A DNA stretch of 64,000 nt, from positions 9,694,248-9,758,247 of the forward strand of contig NW_019211454.1 of the NCBI RefSeq assembly GCF_002443255.2, given 5' to 3'. Shown here one piece after another: positions 1 through 15,187 of this stretch. The number at the start of each line of letters is the position of its first letter. Position 1 is the stretch's first letter. The notes below the pieces were generated by a model. It saw only the letters and a list, made by a program, of their open reading frames with translations. It did not search any database and was not told the DNA's origin. The stretch is from Varroa destructor (lineage: Eukaryota > Arthropoda > Arachnida > Mesostigmata > Varroidae). The position numbers and the translations under genes were made by a program.

Positions 1-3000
1 TAAGACTATGCACAGCACAGTATATAGAATAGGGACCACATGGGATGCTGAAGTTAATTCTAATAAGAGAAAGTTTTCGAACCATTAAACCTTCAGATTT
101 CACCTAGACATGGGACAGCAATTCTGTACAATTAGGAGTATTGGATTTTTTTCTCGATCGGAGTTTGAGAGGTCATCATTTTCTAAGCACTTCTTTGCAT
201 GCTATTCTGTTAACTAACGCTAAATGCTATGCATAATCATTCGATCAATTAGTATAAGTTATCTTAACTGATAGGATTGATCGTTACCGTCACAGCGTAT
301 AAAGATGCAATCAACATCGCGTGTTCTATCCTTAAGATATAAGAATAGAATACGCATGTGTGATATACGCAAAGAACTTTACTGTACTTTGTAGGGAACA
401 ATGAAGCGGTTAGCCACTAGTAGATAGTTTTAACTCGCACAAGAGCAGCTGCAGAAGCCTAAAATAGAGGTTTTTACGGTGAAAAAAAACTAGAGAACTC
501 CAGAGAAGCGAAATAAACGTTGTAACGGCATTTGAACGTTGCAGAAGAAGTTGGTCCTCCAAGCGAGCTTGCTCCAACGTCCATTCATTCACGTCATGTA
601 TTTAGCGTATCTAAAGCTACATTGGGAATTTATCTTTCCCATTGCACAAGTATCGTGTGAGGCTGTACAACGCTCAAGGCATCAAACAAATATATCGAAC
701 AGTTCGCACTTACTTACGGCCATAAAAGTATTCGGTGATAATCATCTTAGCACGGTACGACTAGCTTGATACTGATACGAAAAAGAGAAAAATAATCTAA
801 GTTTCGGTAGTCTCAAAACTGGTTAAATCGTACAATTTCACTACGACTCAAGTGATCTTCACTAGGGATGGTGTCCTTTTTTTGGGTAATGGAACTTCAA
901 AGGTAATTGTCTCTAAAGCACGTCTTTCCTAAGTAACCTTGCGAAAATGTGGAACACTTGTCATAAACTTGTGTATATTTCATTTAAGTAAAAAAACGTG
1001 TTGTAGTACTTTTTTTAAATTTTTTTAGGAAGCGTTTTTGAGACCACATACAAATCGATGCAACGTTGAAGGCCTGGTTTTTGCAGAAAGCAAATGTTTA
1101 AAGACTCCTTTAAGCACTTCAGCTTGCTCATCGTCAATATCTGTGACACCCGTGGAGTGCGCTTATTATTTATTTACTACATTTGCTCCAGCCGGTTCGG
1201 CTAAACTGCGATCTCTGGAAGTGTCATTCAAAGTTCGACCTTGTGCCACTTAAAACTTTCTTGCTACTTACAAAAAAGGATAACAATCTATTAAGTTGAC
1301 TGTCTATGAAATTAAAAAATAAAAACGCCTAAAAATCATCATTTGCAATGACGAATATCGGTAGTGGATTTTGGTGGACAGGTGTTTTCACATGCTATTC
1401 GAAAAAATATTTACGGGAGTTGATTTTTTATCTTTAGTAGCACAGGTTGATCATAGGTGCAGGTCGTAGGACCACCTTAGAGTATCATTTTAGCAAGATA
1501 GCCGATTGCCGTTAGAAACAAACGTTCTGCTGCCAATTTTCGCACTAACCGAAAAAGCAGGAGGCAGAGCTCGTAAATAATCCATTCTGATAAGAAAAAA
1601 ATAAATAGATTCACTTTTGACACTATTCGTTTTACGTATCTATTCAATTATGGTGTACAAACGAATGTGCTGGCCACGTGTCCATTAATATTTATATATC
1701 TATTTAAAGAAAAAATATTCAGGAAATACTAAACTATAATGTAAACGATACCTGAATCTTAAAATCGTTCTACCTTTCTCGCAGGGACCATCAGTGCCCA
1801 GAGCTCTATTTCTGGTCGTTACAATCAATCTGATCTGAGCTAATAATAGAGATGTCAATCAACCTAAACTCCTTATTGACAGCGAGATAGAAGTATCTTT
1901 AAGGGTAATTGGCTGACGTAATGTATTGTATATATACTGCAAGCAATTGTTCTCATGGATTATTTATTGTAAAGCATAAACAACCCACCCCCACAACGCG
2001 CTGTCCATCTGCTCAGTAAAAACCAATAGTGTACATGCATAGATTGCCGATCGTTATGTGCAATAAACTGTTTGTAAAATGTCTCACAAATGCGACACAG
2101 TTCACCTCCTATTCTAAAAAACGTTCTTCCTTCTAAAAACAATAATAGCAAAACTTCAGTGGAAACCTTGGCAGAGCTCTATGTTTTTTTTTTCGCATTT
2201 CGTGTTGAACGATCGAATTCTGTGGAAATATTGAGCGCTAAGAAAAAAATCCGATACGCAAATTTGCCACTGGCCGACTATTTTTGATGGGTGCTACTTG
2301 CTTTATGCCGTCATTTTTACGTGCAGCGACTTTCCATCGAATGAAAATATACGTAGGCTTGATCTGATTCGCTTGCCGATCGCCTGCAAATGCCTTTTTG
2401 TCCATTGAATTTAATCCAAGTAGACTGTTATCGGTTACCAAACTAAGTTATTTATGCGGCCATTGTTTAAACTGCGTTAGCCATGGTATTCGTGTGTAGG
2501 ACAACTACTATGCGATCCCAATATACGTTTCTAGTAACGATCGGAAATCCTTGTTTGTATTATTGAATATAGTATGATAATATGTCGGAAAATACGGATT
2601 TGAGCTCATATCTGTCAAAAGATAAAGAAATGCCCTACGATTCGTTGATAATAAATTAGTTTAGTCGGTTAAAAATCAATGCGCAGAAAGGTATCGGATA
2701 TGATTGAAGACGATCTTAAATTTGTTATATGCATGGACCTGCGCGATAATCATCATTAAAACCATTCAAAGGACAGTTCCAAACGGTACACAACAAGTAG
2801 ATACGTAAATCATCACCTGTTCTAACAGTTCTCTTAAATTAGAGCTTCTAGACAGCCAGCACACCATCAGGCTATGATTACATAAACATTAATGTAAAAC
2901 AGGCTCACATTGACAATACGTAAACGAAATTATTAAGTACATCAGTGGTGTTGCTTTAAAAACACGTTTATATTACCATATGCTACCCCATTGACAAACA

Positions 3001-5940
3001 CAATCGAATGTTTGACTAACAGTTATAACAATATCAAGTCCAAGAGGTATGACGCTACTATGTCGTCACCACTACCATTGTCAGCATTATAATGATGATG
3101 ATCAGTACCAAATTCGCTGACTCACAGTTTACCAAAATGCGTTTTATGTTGTGTCCCACTAAACGTAGATACGGTACGAAAGGAATGGGCAAAGCGAACT
3201 CGATAAACCGAGAGAGCAGGGTGGAAATGCTTAGAGCATTTGAAAGCGTCAAACATAGAATATAATAATATAAATGTAATAACAAAAAAACACATATACA
3301 GAATGGCCCTTCGTCTGTACATTTCGTGGTGCAATGAAATTATTCTGGTCCCGCTCATGCCAATCAAAATATGTCTGGAGCAGCCGTGTACTGATACTTG
3401 GTTAAAATACATTGTATATATTTTCGCCATATAACATAGATATGTAAGTATGTATGTATGTATGCATGTAATATGGCAAAACCGTCTAGATCGAACAAAT
3501 TAATGGCTGCGCCGGGTGTTGCAATTGTGTTGATGGAACAAATGGGCACAGAAGGAATCACGCTGGCGATGCTGGTACTAACGAGTACTGCCTTCGTCCA
3601 AGATTTCTGCCAACTCGATCGTGGATTTCCACCTCCCAGTCCCACACCTTCATAGGGTCACTCGAACGCTTTTGATCGTTCATACGGACGATGCATTCAT
3701 ATGGCACAAGTTTACAGCGCTTCTGGGACCGTTGACGTGACGTGAAGTTTTGTTACGGCCGCCAACTGGTGCATCCACGTACACCCTTAATGCGAATGCC
3801 GCACGTTTAAGGTCGCCCAGACGGAACTCCCTGGAGTATCGTGCGCTAGCTAAAGTATTTTCGACCGACGCTTCTCAAACAGCGGAATACCCTTTTGATG
3901 TCTTTGTTTTCAGTTATTACCACAAAGAGGTTGTTGCTGTTTTTTTGGCAATGGTAAGATAAGTTCACTATTATGCTATTGTAAGCAAAAATCAGACATG
4001 CGCTGACCTCGATTTTAGTATATTCATCATATGTCTAAATAAACGGTTCCGGGCTTGTTTTCTTGAAACCTTATCGTTTTTAGAGTAACATTCGATAGAG
4101 CGATAACATTCAACACATTCATAAACAAATTTAATACTTTGAATACTTAAATCATGAAAAGATAGCAAAAGATAAATTATTGTTCGTTATGTTTTCGTAG
4201 ACAGCTGTTCTAGTTATGAAAAATATATAAATCCTAGATTATTTCGATATATCATCACACACTTAGCAAATAAATACGCGCGGTAAATGCCAATGACGAT
4301 TTCTATGTACCGATTCCTCTCCCGGTCGGCCGCTCTAGACCCCGAAGGAAACGGCTTAGACAGCCGAATCACTATGTGAACCATGTGGGTAGGCATATTT
4401 CTACCTGTAAAATTTGTAACTTGGAATTTCGCTCTATTTAGAGGCTTAGCATTTTGGCTGACAATCAGCAATTTCTCAGGACTCTCCGCAATAGGACCAT
4501 GTGAACGTATAATTATCTGCCTATTAATTGAATATCTATTAATGAACAATTTACGTTAGTAATAGCAGATAGTAACAGCGAAAAAGATTTAAAAAACAAA
4601 CAAAAGAGATAGTATAGTTTGACACCCACTCCATTTAGAAGGCGGTTGCTAATGAGACAGATAAAAACCAATGTCGTGTGAAAATGATCATCCGAAAAGA
4701 AAAACAGAAGAATTGATACAGAGAACGACAGTCATCGAATTATTTGCTGGTTATGTGTCGCGGAACACGCACATAACACATGCAGTAATGCTAACCACCA
4801 GCGCCTGTCTGAGCAGGAGACACATCTACTGTAAAAAGACTACAAAAACATGTGCACGCTTTTGAAGCAAAACAATATCGAAGAGAAGAAGCGTGGAATA
4901 GATATGGTAGAGAATCGGGAAGGTCAACAAAAGTACAAACGATTCTTTCCATTATTTGATTTTTGTGTTAGACACTTCGACGGTGGCCAAAGTCCAATGT
5001 AACATCTGCTGTCCAACAATGAATCTAGAATATTTACCGATATCTCATCGAAGGCGGCGGCGCCGGGTTATGGTCGTGCTTTTGCTTCAGAGTTTTAAGC
5101 ACAAACGACATAAGGCTAGATGTTCGTTCACAGATGCTAAAAGCAGGCTTGTCCGGTATATTCGGGTTGGTCTCTTCATCCCGTCCATTGTCAGTGTTAC
5201 TGCGTCAAAGTGTTGTCATGATCGTTCAATTTGCTAAATGCTATCAATAGGAAAAGACATATCAAAAAGGCAATCTAGGCACTTCAAATTCAACGTACGT
5301 ATTACTGAGGTTGGCTATTTGCATAGTAACAAACCTCCCGATACGGAAAGCTGAAGAGGTAAAGCGAATGGGTAACGGGGATGTGTGCGAGGATGTATGG
5401 CGAAGAGTGAGAAGAACAAATGCAAAAACTAAATTTTCGACACTTGAAAACGAATTTCGTTGTCCCGACCGTTCTCCTCTTTGGGAGCTGCATCTGCTAC
5501 ATTTCAATCTTAGTGAAAATTGAAAACTATCTTTTTTTTTCCTGCTACTGCCACAGTATGATATTAGGACATAGTATTTTGTTTCGGCCATAAGCCCCCT
5601 TTGAATGGCGATTGAGTTGTCGCGACAGGAACTAGTTAGGCCAGTCAGCGCGACAAACGACCAATATACAGTTATGGCAGTAGTAGATTTTACAACGAAA
5701 TTTTGTTTCTGCATTATTTACAACAATTATTGCTCGCTGTATGTAGTATGTCTATCTAACCTCTGTCCCTTGACGTGCGCTGGCGTCACTGGAACGGTCC
5801 AGATGCAACGGACGGTGGCCGATTCCGATCGATGTCAAATGCTGCCTGTACCCATGGCAACGGCAGCTGATAGAGCAAAGTTTGCTTACCTGCCTCATTA
5901 TTGTTTTTTATGCGTAGGGCTTTTCTTTGTTGGCCACAAC
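1..5940. other. Non-coding, AT-rich stretch
   Basis: No exon, RNA gene or transposon protein was recognised. Open frames are all short (up to about 150 codons), overlap on both strands and have no family resemblance or convincing codon pattern. The stretch is visibly AT-rich with many poly-A and poly-T runs. It could be intergenic DNA or part of a very long intron. Confidence 0.6.
3441..3470. repeat. TATG microsatellite
   Basis: A short imperfect run of the tetranucleotide TATG (TATGTAAG then TATG units ending TATGCATG). It gives rise to a Tyr/His-rich spurious frame on the minus strand. Confidence 0.8.
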
Positions 5941-8900
5941 TGAATGTGTGACAAATTCAACTCCCTCCCACCTCTTCAATGAGTTTCTTACTCCTCAAGA
6001 AACAACGACAACGACAACAAAAATAGCTCAGACAATAATATTTACAGTAACAGCAGCAATAATGGCGGTAGCGTGACATTACAAAAATAAGCTGAACGTT
6101 TCTAATAAAATCGTCTAAAATCTACGAATACACACTCAGTAGCAAACAAATAGATACAGATGCAACGTTGACTGCTATACAGGTATGTGGCAAATCACAT
6201 AGACTACACGCAGAGATGGATCACCAGAAAAAGCAGGCTAGAATTGGCAAAATGCAGCAGGTGCAAGGAGAAGGCGTGAGGGTGAGGAGAGAAAAAAACG
6301 ACAACATATAACAGTATTCATCGCTCGCGAAACGCAAAACGGTAGGAACAGATCTATGGGATTTACAATAGGATAGAATAACCAGTCAGTCAAACAATCA
6401 GAAAGTCGAAACTGAACCAGAAATGTTAAGTTACGCTGTAGAGACAGTGGCGGCATTGGCCGGCGTGACCGCTCCAGCGGCATCGAAGTGTTGCCATTTG
6501 AAAACCCCATATCGCGATAGCTGTGAACGATGGTGACACTGAACGTGTGTTCCAAGTGACAAACCGTTCTGGTGGCTGATATTTGTCAGCCTGTTTATCC
6601 CTGGCGGCAGCTACAGCAACAAAGACACTGTGTGTTAACGTCGTATACGGCGCGTCTATGTCCTTTATAAATGTTATGTGTCACGCGCAGAACGAAAACA
6701 AAAACCTTCCTCTCCGCGCTGATGTTGCTACGACCGCTACTGCCACTATCGCTTCCACAGTGGGACGCGGACTGTTCGCGAACGTACCTTTCTCCCCACT
6801 TTAGCTTCTGCTGAAGCGTGTGGCCAGTAGCAGACGAAATGGTGACTGCAGCCACGCGGGCGGGGGCACCACGGACAGAAATTTAGAGGACTAAAAAAAT
6901 CGTCCCCCGTGAAACGAACGGACGATTAAAGAAAACAACAAATACGTATCAGTAACTACAACGACAACGTCACAGGAAAGACAAGTTGTCGGTTGTACTA
7001 TCTCCGTTGTTTCATGATTTTTTTGTCACTGTCGTCGCTTTCAGTGTCGACCACCTGCGACGGTTTACCTCATCCAAACTCTGTTAAAAATCGGCATCAA
7101 CAACTGTGGTAATGGCTGGTGGCGCTGTTTAACGAAGTTGGACAGTAGAAGGACTCCATGAACAGAACGATGGCAAGCATTAACAGCGGCAATGAGAAAC
7201 CAATAAAGCGAATTGAAGAATCTTACCAGCCGAACGTAAGAATGAAGTGTGGCTAAGTTGCTTCAAACTTTCACTTGGGGGGCAATATCTGTGGCACTGT
7301 TGATGCAGTCGTTGTTGTTACTACCATGTTGTAAATATTTGCTGTAGTAATAGTATGATAATACTGACACCGTGCCTGCTTGGCCGGGTTTAAATGGTTC
7401 ATCTAGACTGGATGCTTTGGACCGTGCCGCGGTACTCCATTATTCAGTTGTTTACGTATGTTGTACAACGGGTAGTGCTGCTGTTGTTGTTACCAACTGC
7501 CGGCAATAATATCCGTTTTTACGATTAATTTCGAGTAAAAATGTACGTCAAAAAAATCGCTGCGACAACAACGATAGCAATAATTTTTTAACTTAAATAA
7601 CAGCGTTTAAAATGCCGTCGTCATTGGAGTGACAGTGAAACCGGTTTTCTACACGAGCGCATGCCGTCCGTTTTGTCATACTCTTCTTTTGTAAGGCAGA
7701 CCATTTTAGACGGTATAATAGTGAGATGCTCGCTGCAACGTACCCAGCCGCTCCTCAATAGCAGAACTGCCACTAGATTTACCTTAACCATCGCTTCCAA
7801 GCCCTCCAACTATTACTGACTGTTGGTAGGGTTAAAGGTAACCCCAAAGTAACACCATGACCGAACGATCAAAAAATTATGGCCCGCTACTAGCACAATT
7901 ATCATCGTAACAGGGACAGCGGCCATCGCAACGATAATGATAGTAACAAGAATAAGAGTTCAGTTACGCGAGCCGCGTCCCTGTTATCCCCCTGTGCTTA
8001 GCACCTGTGAGAAAGCCGATACGCGAAATTCTAGCTTCAGAGCTTTGCACAGGTACTAGATAATGGTCAAATTTGTTTAAAGATGATGGCATACGATCTT
8101 ACACCGTTGACTATTGAAAAAGCCCATTTCTTCTCTTCCGATGTATCATCCGCCTACGTATGTTTAATATTGCTGAATGCAGCATAGGTAACTAGCTATA
8201 TTTGTATATTCCCCTGATCCACTATTGAACACTCCGAGTACTTGTATGCTTCCGGCTCTGTAATTTCCCTTGAACTTCACTACTCTCAGGAAAGCCATAA
8301 GGTGTGCTGCGAGTTCGGCCTCGTAGCCACAAAATTTCCACGTGTCCTCCTGGTTTTGTCCAACTTGCCCTAACCACAAGCGCGCTTTCTTCCAGTTCAC
8401 CTATATTGCGTCCACATACGCATCGAACACGACAGACCCATCTGGCCCATCTGATGACATTACCCTATATTCAAGGTGCTTTACCGTGTGATGCCTTCTT
8501 GCTTTCAACTCGTTGCTCTCCTCAGCGACGTGCCACTGCAATGGCCGTCTCCCCGACAACCGTTTATTTCCACGCATTGTCAGAAGTCTCTATTATTTAC
8601 AACCATCCCTGATTCCCTTAAAGCCGCTGCTGCTACTGTGATTGTTTTGCGTAAAATTATTGTCTGGAAATATCTCAAATTGACATTAGCACTACCAGTC
8701 ATAGCAACAGTTAAATAACATGAAAAGAGCTAGAGGACGTTCAAAATTTACCGCAACTCAGTGCGGCTGTCTGATATAAAGATCACAGTATAACCGCTAC
8801 TGCTAACCCTTACACAGAAACAATGCATCATAGGGCCAAAAAATCCCGACCGTCAGAGGACTTGAGTGCACCATGCCTGGTCAACCAGAACAGCTAGCAA

Positions 8901-9896
8901 TGCGTTATGATAATTCCACAATAGTGTCTCTATCCAATAATGACAAAAAAGGCTACCTGGACCTGTGATTGCTACTGGCGGTATTTAAAATCTAACCCGT
9001 TGCAGAACAGCCACGGTATCGTTAGAACCGCGTGATACTGCGCGTAAAACGTTATGTTTATGGCCGCTGAGTTGCTCTATAATAATTTCCGGCCATCTTT
9101 TCGCCTTTCGCTCTCTTAATTCAGCCGAACTATTCCCATTAGTGTAGTGGTAGCAGAAGCCAGGGGACTGATTGCGGCGGCAGTCCGCTTATCCATATTG
9201 TCCACCTCGATTGTTGTTGTACACACAAGAACACAGGATCGCAGCTATGCTCTTAACGACAATTACAAATACAAAAAAAACACAGCGAAGATACAACATG
9301 ATCAACAACGACAGTGACTTAAAACACTTGACTGCTATTAGATATCTGTAGGCTGCCAGCGCGGGGAAACGAAGCCTTAACGCGTCGAGGTGCTGACCGC
9401 GCGAACACGCGTTGTTTCAAGACAAGGACGCTGGCAAGGAAATGAGCCTAAATGGCGACGTACTAACGGACCAGTTCATTATCTCGTCGGGACGTATGTT
9501 CATCTACTTTACAGGGAGACTATAACGTGGAGTTTTAGGGGGCTGCAATGCGTCGCTGAAGAGACTGGATAGAAAGAAAAATTTGATTTTTGTGCTTAGG
9601 ATATTTTACTCAAGAAGAAATTGTCTACGATGGCGCTCATTCTGTGTAAATGACCATTAAAAACCTTAATGTAATAAAAAGCGGTAGAAAACCTATTTGA
9701 ATGAGTACCTGGACAGGTAGTCAAAGCCTGTGTAAATATAACTTTAAAGAAATGAAAGTGGTCTTCGAGAAAAGCAGCGAACACTGTTTGGATTCAGTCT
9801 TTTGTTTTTTTTTGTGTAATATTGACGTACATCCGAAATAAATGTTTTACGTTCGGCACTGTCATTAAATATCGCTTTAGGTAGCAGGTTCATGCT

Positions 9897-9969
9897 GGCA
9901 CAAAAAGTGTGTCTACAGCCGGTTTCGAACCTATGCCCCATCTAAAGGAGGGCTTTTATGTTTAGATGG
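9897..9969. repeat. tRNA-like (SINE-like) fragment with short hairpin
   Basis: The string GGTTTCGAACC at 9921-9931 resembles the pol III B box or T-arm of a tRNA. A 9-bp inverted repeat follows (CCATCTAAA at 9938-9946 and TTTAGATGG at 9961-9969). Read on the minus strand, the core around TCGAAACCGGCTG resembles the one at about 30503-30516, mainly by transitions. No acceptor stem can be formed. A relic of a tRNA-derived SINE is an inference. Confidence 0.3.
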
Positions 9970-12900
9970 ACTTCGGCGGATAAAAAAGGTTCGCCGTGTA
10001 TAATCGATTCGCTTGAAAATTCCGACTGTAGAATAGTGCAATTGCGATCATTCTATAACATTGAAGACAAAGTAAATGACTGCAAAAAACTGAAAATTTT
10101 CAGTTACTCGATAGTTGACAGTTTCGAAAAAGCTGCTAATCTAAATATAATCCGCTCAAATACGAATTCGAGAATACGAAAAATGACGTTGATCATATAG
10201 TCAAGTAGTAATGAGTACAGTGAATTGCGTCAACAGGATACGGCAACCCTAAATAGAACCCTATATTATAAATTGTCCTAGAAAGGTCTGCACCACAAGT
10301 TAATACTAGACCCTTCTGCGGTTACCGCCAATTCGCTTGCCTCCAAAATTGCAGCCCATGTGATCATACACCAGTAACAATTAGGCGCATATTTGAAAAA
10401 AATTATACGTACCTATTATATGTTTAGTGCAATAGTGATGTAACTGTTACTGAATGTAACGGAAAACAGTGATCTTTTATGGCAGTCCCCGGCATTTGCT
10501 ATCATACTAAATAAATATCATCATAACAAGAGGTCTCTATATCGCTTTCAATCCTGGAACTGTTTATTTTGTTAAACACTGACTAAATGCTAAACGCACC
10601 TCATAGCCCTCTCTATAAATTTCGCCACTGTTGGCGGACCATAGGCGAGAATTCCGCTACTAACATTTCCAACTATATCAATACAATATAAATCCTATAG
10701 ATAATTGCGCTGCTTGATACCAAAATACTGGCTGTTCTGCTACATGTGAATCGGCTTGTTTGGGATGCTCGATGGATGTCCCTCTCTCGTCAGACTTCCG
10801 TGCATTTTTTCCCTTTGGCCAATGGCTAAGCATTGTCGCCGCTGTTTATCATTACCAACGGTTATTGTTGATGCCATTGCTGCTGCTGCTGTCGTCAGTA
10901 ATGGTTTCATTTTCATAACACAAAAATTCCCATCTAGCAGCCAATGAATAGGACCAGCGAGAATACTTTTGCTTCCTACATATGTTTGCACCGTCATTGA
11001 CTCCTCCACCCCATTACCACGACGAGAGCCTGCAAAACAGTGCCGCAATTTCGACTCATCTCTAGCCGCTGTTACAAGAACAATGTGCGTGCCGGGTTGG
11101 GAGCTAGGGCTGTCCCTGTTGTTGCTCTTGTTGTCGTCGTCGTGGTCCTGGTCGTCGTCGTCGCTGTTATCGTTTGCATTGACGCGCGTCGACTTGGCCC
11201 TTTGTCGCGCGCATTTCAAATCGTATTTGTTTGTTGTTTCATGCGACGCCAGCATGCTCACTCTTCGCACTTTTCATAATTTATCCAATTTATGAACGCT
11301 GCGGACGTAACAACGCACATTGTAATAAGAATAATGAGACAAAAAATCATAGTTCTAACAATTCCTATAATAGATATCTGTGTGAATAAACAAAGTTATT
11401 ATAATAGATGTCGCTGATTATGCCAATGCTGATGGTAATAATGATTGTGATGGTCATGACCATAATAGATGTCGGTTAGTTTGCTCTCTACCTCTCGAAA
11501 CCCTCTCGGGATAACTGTTAACCGCTGAAAGCAATAGTGAAAGTTTAACCAGAGTTGTAGAGCCGTTCACCTTCGCCTGCAACGATATCATTTTAAATAA
11601 AGTCGTTTGCTGTGGCTGCTGTTGTCAACGGCTCGGACGAGCTGCCTTGTCTGTGTGCCTGCGTTAGGGCACTTGAACCGTTACCGCCAGTGCAGTCGGC
11701 CTATAGATGGTAGCTAGTGGCGTCAGACGCAACAGGTCACATTGGAACAATTGAAAGTGTACGAAAAGCTAGGTAAATATAAAATATACAAACGAAAAAT
11801 ACGAAATCGACAGGCTTGAATAAGAATAGCGACATGGGGTAAAAGTTAGTGTTCACTAGTGGCCGCGACACCGGGTGTCGAACAAAGACGTCCGACTGCC
11901 GAATAATAATTCTTCTGCGAGAGATGAAAAAGACCCGAGATAATGATTTTTTACTGAATGACGATGAGTCTCTTGTAAACAGTCGGCTTTACGAAGTTAG
12001 CTAGTCAACATCGGCAGTGAATCTAGATCAGATGTTTGATGCTAAGCGCCTACCAGACATGAATAGCTGGATTAACGAGGGTAATCGACCACTTTATTTA
12101 TATTGACGTGTGTATAGTTATATTTTTTTTAACTGAGCAGTTTTGCTATTGATCTAAGAGCAAATATCTACTATTGTAGTCCGTTGTCGAATATAAAACG
12201 ACATGGTCAGCTACGATTAGGACAGGGTGCTTAAAACAGAAAAGATGTTTTTTTCTCTTATTCTAGCTGGTCTCTCGGAAGATTCAGCAGGGTTCTCAAT
12301 AGAGTGCATTAACAGACTTATGACAGTTAAACACTGCATCAGAATTGCATAAAAATTGACGCCTGTATGCACAATATGTATCTGCCTTCAGGAAGTCACT
12401 ATCCTCCTCGAAATCAGCTGACGCAAGGCGTCGTGAGGAATATCATAATACCTGGAGATTTCCTTCTAAAAATCAGATCAGTAACTGGAATCGAGACACT
12501 CACTCTCGTCTACAAACAGCGCAGAGGTACAACAGCAAATAATTGTTGGGCCATTTATAATCGTATACGCCTCTGCATTCTATTGATCAGCTCTAATCAG
12601 CTTTGATATATACGTATTGAAGTAGAAAAAATAGATTAAATTTTTTTACCCCGGTTGAAAATCCGCTAGCAGCTGCTACGAATGACGCAAAGCAAAAGAC
12701 ATAAGCAAACGAACTTTATCAGACGGTCGATTCGGGTGATCAAGCACTACTCCCCTACCATTCAATGAATCTACTGCAAACAGCATCACAAAGTGCCACT
12801 GTCCCCAACTTCTGAAGACATTTCTTCGAAGCATATCAAAACGAAAAGCTATTAAAAACCATAATATGGCTGACAATGCAACGTAAAGTACGCGGAAATA

Positions 12901-13997
12901 GCATTGTATTCTATTTTAGATTAAGCAAATTAATCTATAAAGAACAACAAGCATGGGTTTGGGGTACGATATGACATCATCTAAAACATTTTCGCAAAAC
13001 AAGTTCATAGGCTGAGTTTACGAATTGAACGAAGCGCTAGTGGGTGGTAAATTTCCAGAAAAACGACACAAACTATACGGAATGCTGTTTTTATGGAAAC
13101 GTGTATTTTGAAAGTTAATGCAATTGGCTTACGTGCTATGTCACACAATTTTAAGTAGTTTGTGTTCACCATCCTGCCTTGGGATGCTCCCTTAATATAA
13201 TCATTGTGAGAAATGACAAACTCTCGTACGTAAGTGTGCGGACATTAATCAATTTAACCCACTTCGCCGGAGAGGCATTATTCGAAACTCTGAGAAATTA
13301 AGATGGGTTTTACCCGCAATCAGTACCGCCAGCTAGCAGCCAGAAGGTCGACAGATGGATAAAAATGCAAATATCGTTTGCACCAAAGATGCAGACGATA
13401 TTTGCGTCGAAGAACTGCGAAACATCTCTCTGCCCTACTGTGTCTTACCAGCTCAAGAACTATGGAACTCTACTTGAGTTGATGGTTGACATAGCTATGA
13501 ATACGGTTTGACCTTATACGAGTGACGAAGGATGGTCCTGTACATGTATATAATACACAGTTTTCATACATGTTACGTATTCAAATAGACAGATACGGAA
13601 AAAAATCTCCTCACAATCATTGTCTAGCTTCAACTATGTGTCGTTATTATCCGCGCCATTGTATTGCAGCATCATAGTCCGACTATTCGGGTGGATTTCT
13701 ACTGGCCAGTCATGCTTCGGTCTTCAAAAAAGCAGTAACGACAGCAGTTGCAGTGACTCTAGCAGCAATAAACATCAACAGCCAACAATAACAAGTGGCG
13801 AAACAAATTATCTTAATAATGAATTATATACTCGTCTCGCGAAGAACTATCTAAATAACAACCATTTGTCTTCACTACTGATACAGATACATCGCGATAC
13901 GGTAATATACTACAATGCAAAACCAAGCATCCCAGTCATCAGCTATGACGACAATTATTGACCGGCCAAACATTCTGTTTTCTACCCTCTTTTCATT

Positions 13998-14014
13998 ATA
14001 TATATATATATATA
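13998..14014. repeat. TA dinucleotide microsatellite
   Basis: An uninterrupted run of alternating T and A after TTTCAT. No gene is associated with it. Confidence 0.85.
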
Positions 14015-14606
14015 GCATACTTTTGGTGCGAAACGCGTATACTATGTAACCGCACACTCCAGCGTCCACCTTTCTGATGCTGACAGTTGCTATCTATGAT
14101 AGTCTTTTCTTTCCCGTTGCATATCTTTTGTCCTTCTTCAGTCTTTAGAGTTATCATCATCGTCTTCGCCATTGTCGACGTTAGAACTTTTAATTGAATC
14201 AAGCTCGCTCACTCGCCAGCATCGCTCGACCATGCAGCCGCGCGCTCATCGCTCCATAAGGCGGTTTGGCGTCTGACACTGCATAAATTTATGCGTATGC
14301 CAATCTATCTGTACAGCAGCGGCAGTTCCGTCTAATCTAACGGAGCCCTGTCGTTACTGAAAAAGCCATACTAGCGATGAGCCCGCTACTTCACCGTTTC
14401 ACCGCTTTGTCAACAGCGACCTGTCTGTCTGTGTGAGCGTTAGGGGCGTCTGACTGCGCTGCCATCTTTGCGGCAAGCTTCATCTATCCCTGTGATGTCT
14501 TCTTCTTTTTCGTCGTCTGCACAATTACCGTTAGCGTCATCATCAGCATCATCATCGCCATCACCATTACTATAGATATCATCAGCAACAGCATCTGTTC
14601 TTGCCG

Positions 14607-14720
14607 TTGTCGTCGTCGTCGTCGTTTGCGTTTTCTCTTTTTCTGTATCGGTATCGACATCTTGGGTTATTGCTGCGTTCATTGTTATTGTTGTCTTAGT
14701 TTTGTTGTTGTTGTTGTTGT
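14607..14720. repeat. Paired GTC and GTT trinucleotide microsatellites
   Basis: A (GTC)n run at about 14607-14625 and a (GTT)n run at about 14702-14720 lie within 120 bp of each other. They encode Val/Cys-rich or Thr/Asp-rich spurious frames. They are interpreted as simple repeats. Confidence 0.85.
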
Positions 14721-15103
14721 GGACTGGTCGGTGAAACTGGTAAGGCTAGTTGGTATGGTTTGGCATTGTGGAAGACGAGGACACAGATGCGTACGCAGTG
14801 TATTATGTGCACCATTATGAGTATCTGTGCGAAGATACATGTTTAGTCTCTCTGTTTGTCCAAGTGGCAGGCAATCAGTAAATGATGACCATTGTACAAA
14901 TGTCTGCTGGGTTGCTGACAGTGGCGCGTATGAAGCACATCGTTAAAAAGTAGTATTGTCCAACTCGTTCAACGAACAGGTCTGTCTGTTTATCTGTTTG
15001 GCGCAGTCTTGGTCACCTGGTATTTGGCGCTGATCGTACCTGCCTTCGATGAGATCGTCAATCGCATAGCCTGACTGACTTTATGCTGACATCCGGCAGC
15101 AGA

Positions 15104-15187
15104 AACAACAACAACAACAACAAAGACATCACCATCATCATCATCATCATCGACGATACTACCACCACCAACAACAACAATAATAAT
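15104..15187. repeat. Compound CAA / CAT / CCA / AAT microsatellite
   Basis: A (CAA)n run (about 15104-15123), a (CAT)n run (about 15133-15150) and mixed ACC, AAC and AAT triplets to about 15187 follow each other directly. The Asn/Ile/Thr-rich frame across them is a by-product of the repeat. Confidence 0.85.

Noticed and set aside
10740..11270. 176-codon minus-strand frame with Asp/Asn-rich tract
   Set aside because: Its composition comes from GTC and GTT triplet repeats on the plus strand; no domain, and overlapping frames on the other strand are equally long.
15104..15187. CRISPR array or other spaced repeat
   Set aside because: The repeats are contiguous microsatellites without spacers, in animal DNA.
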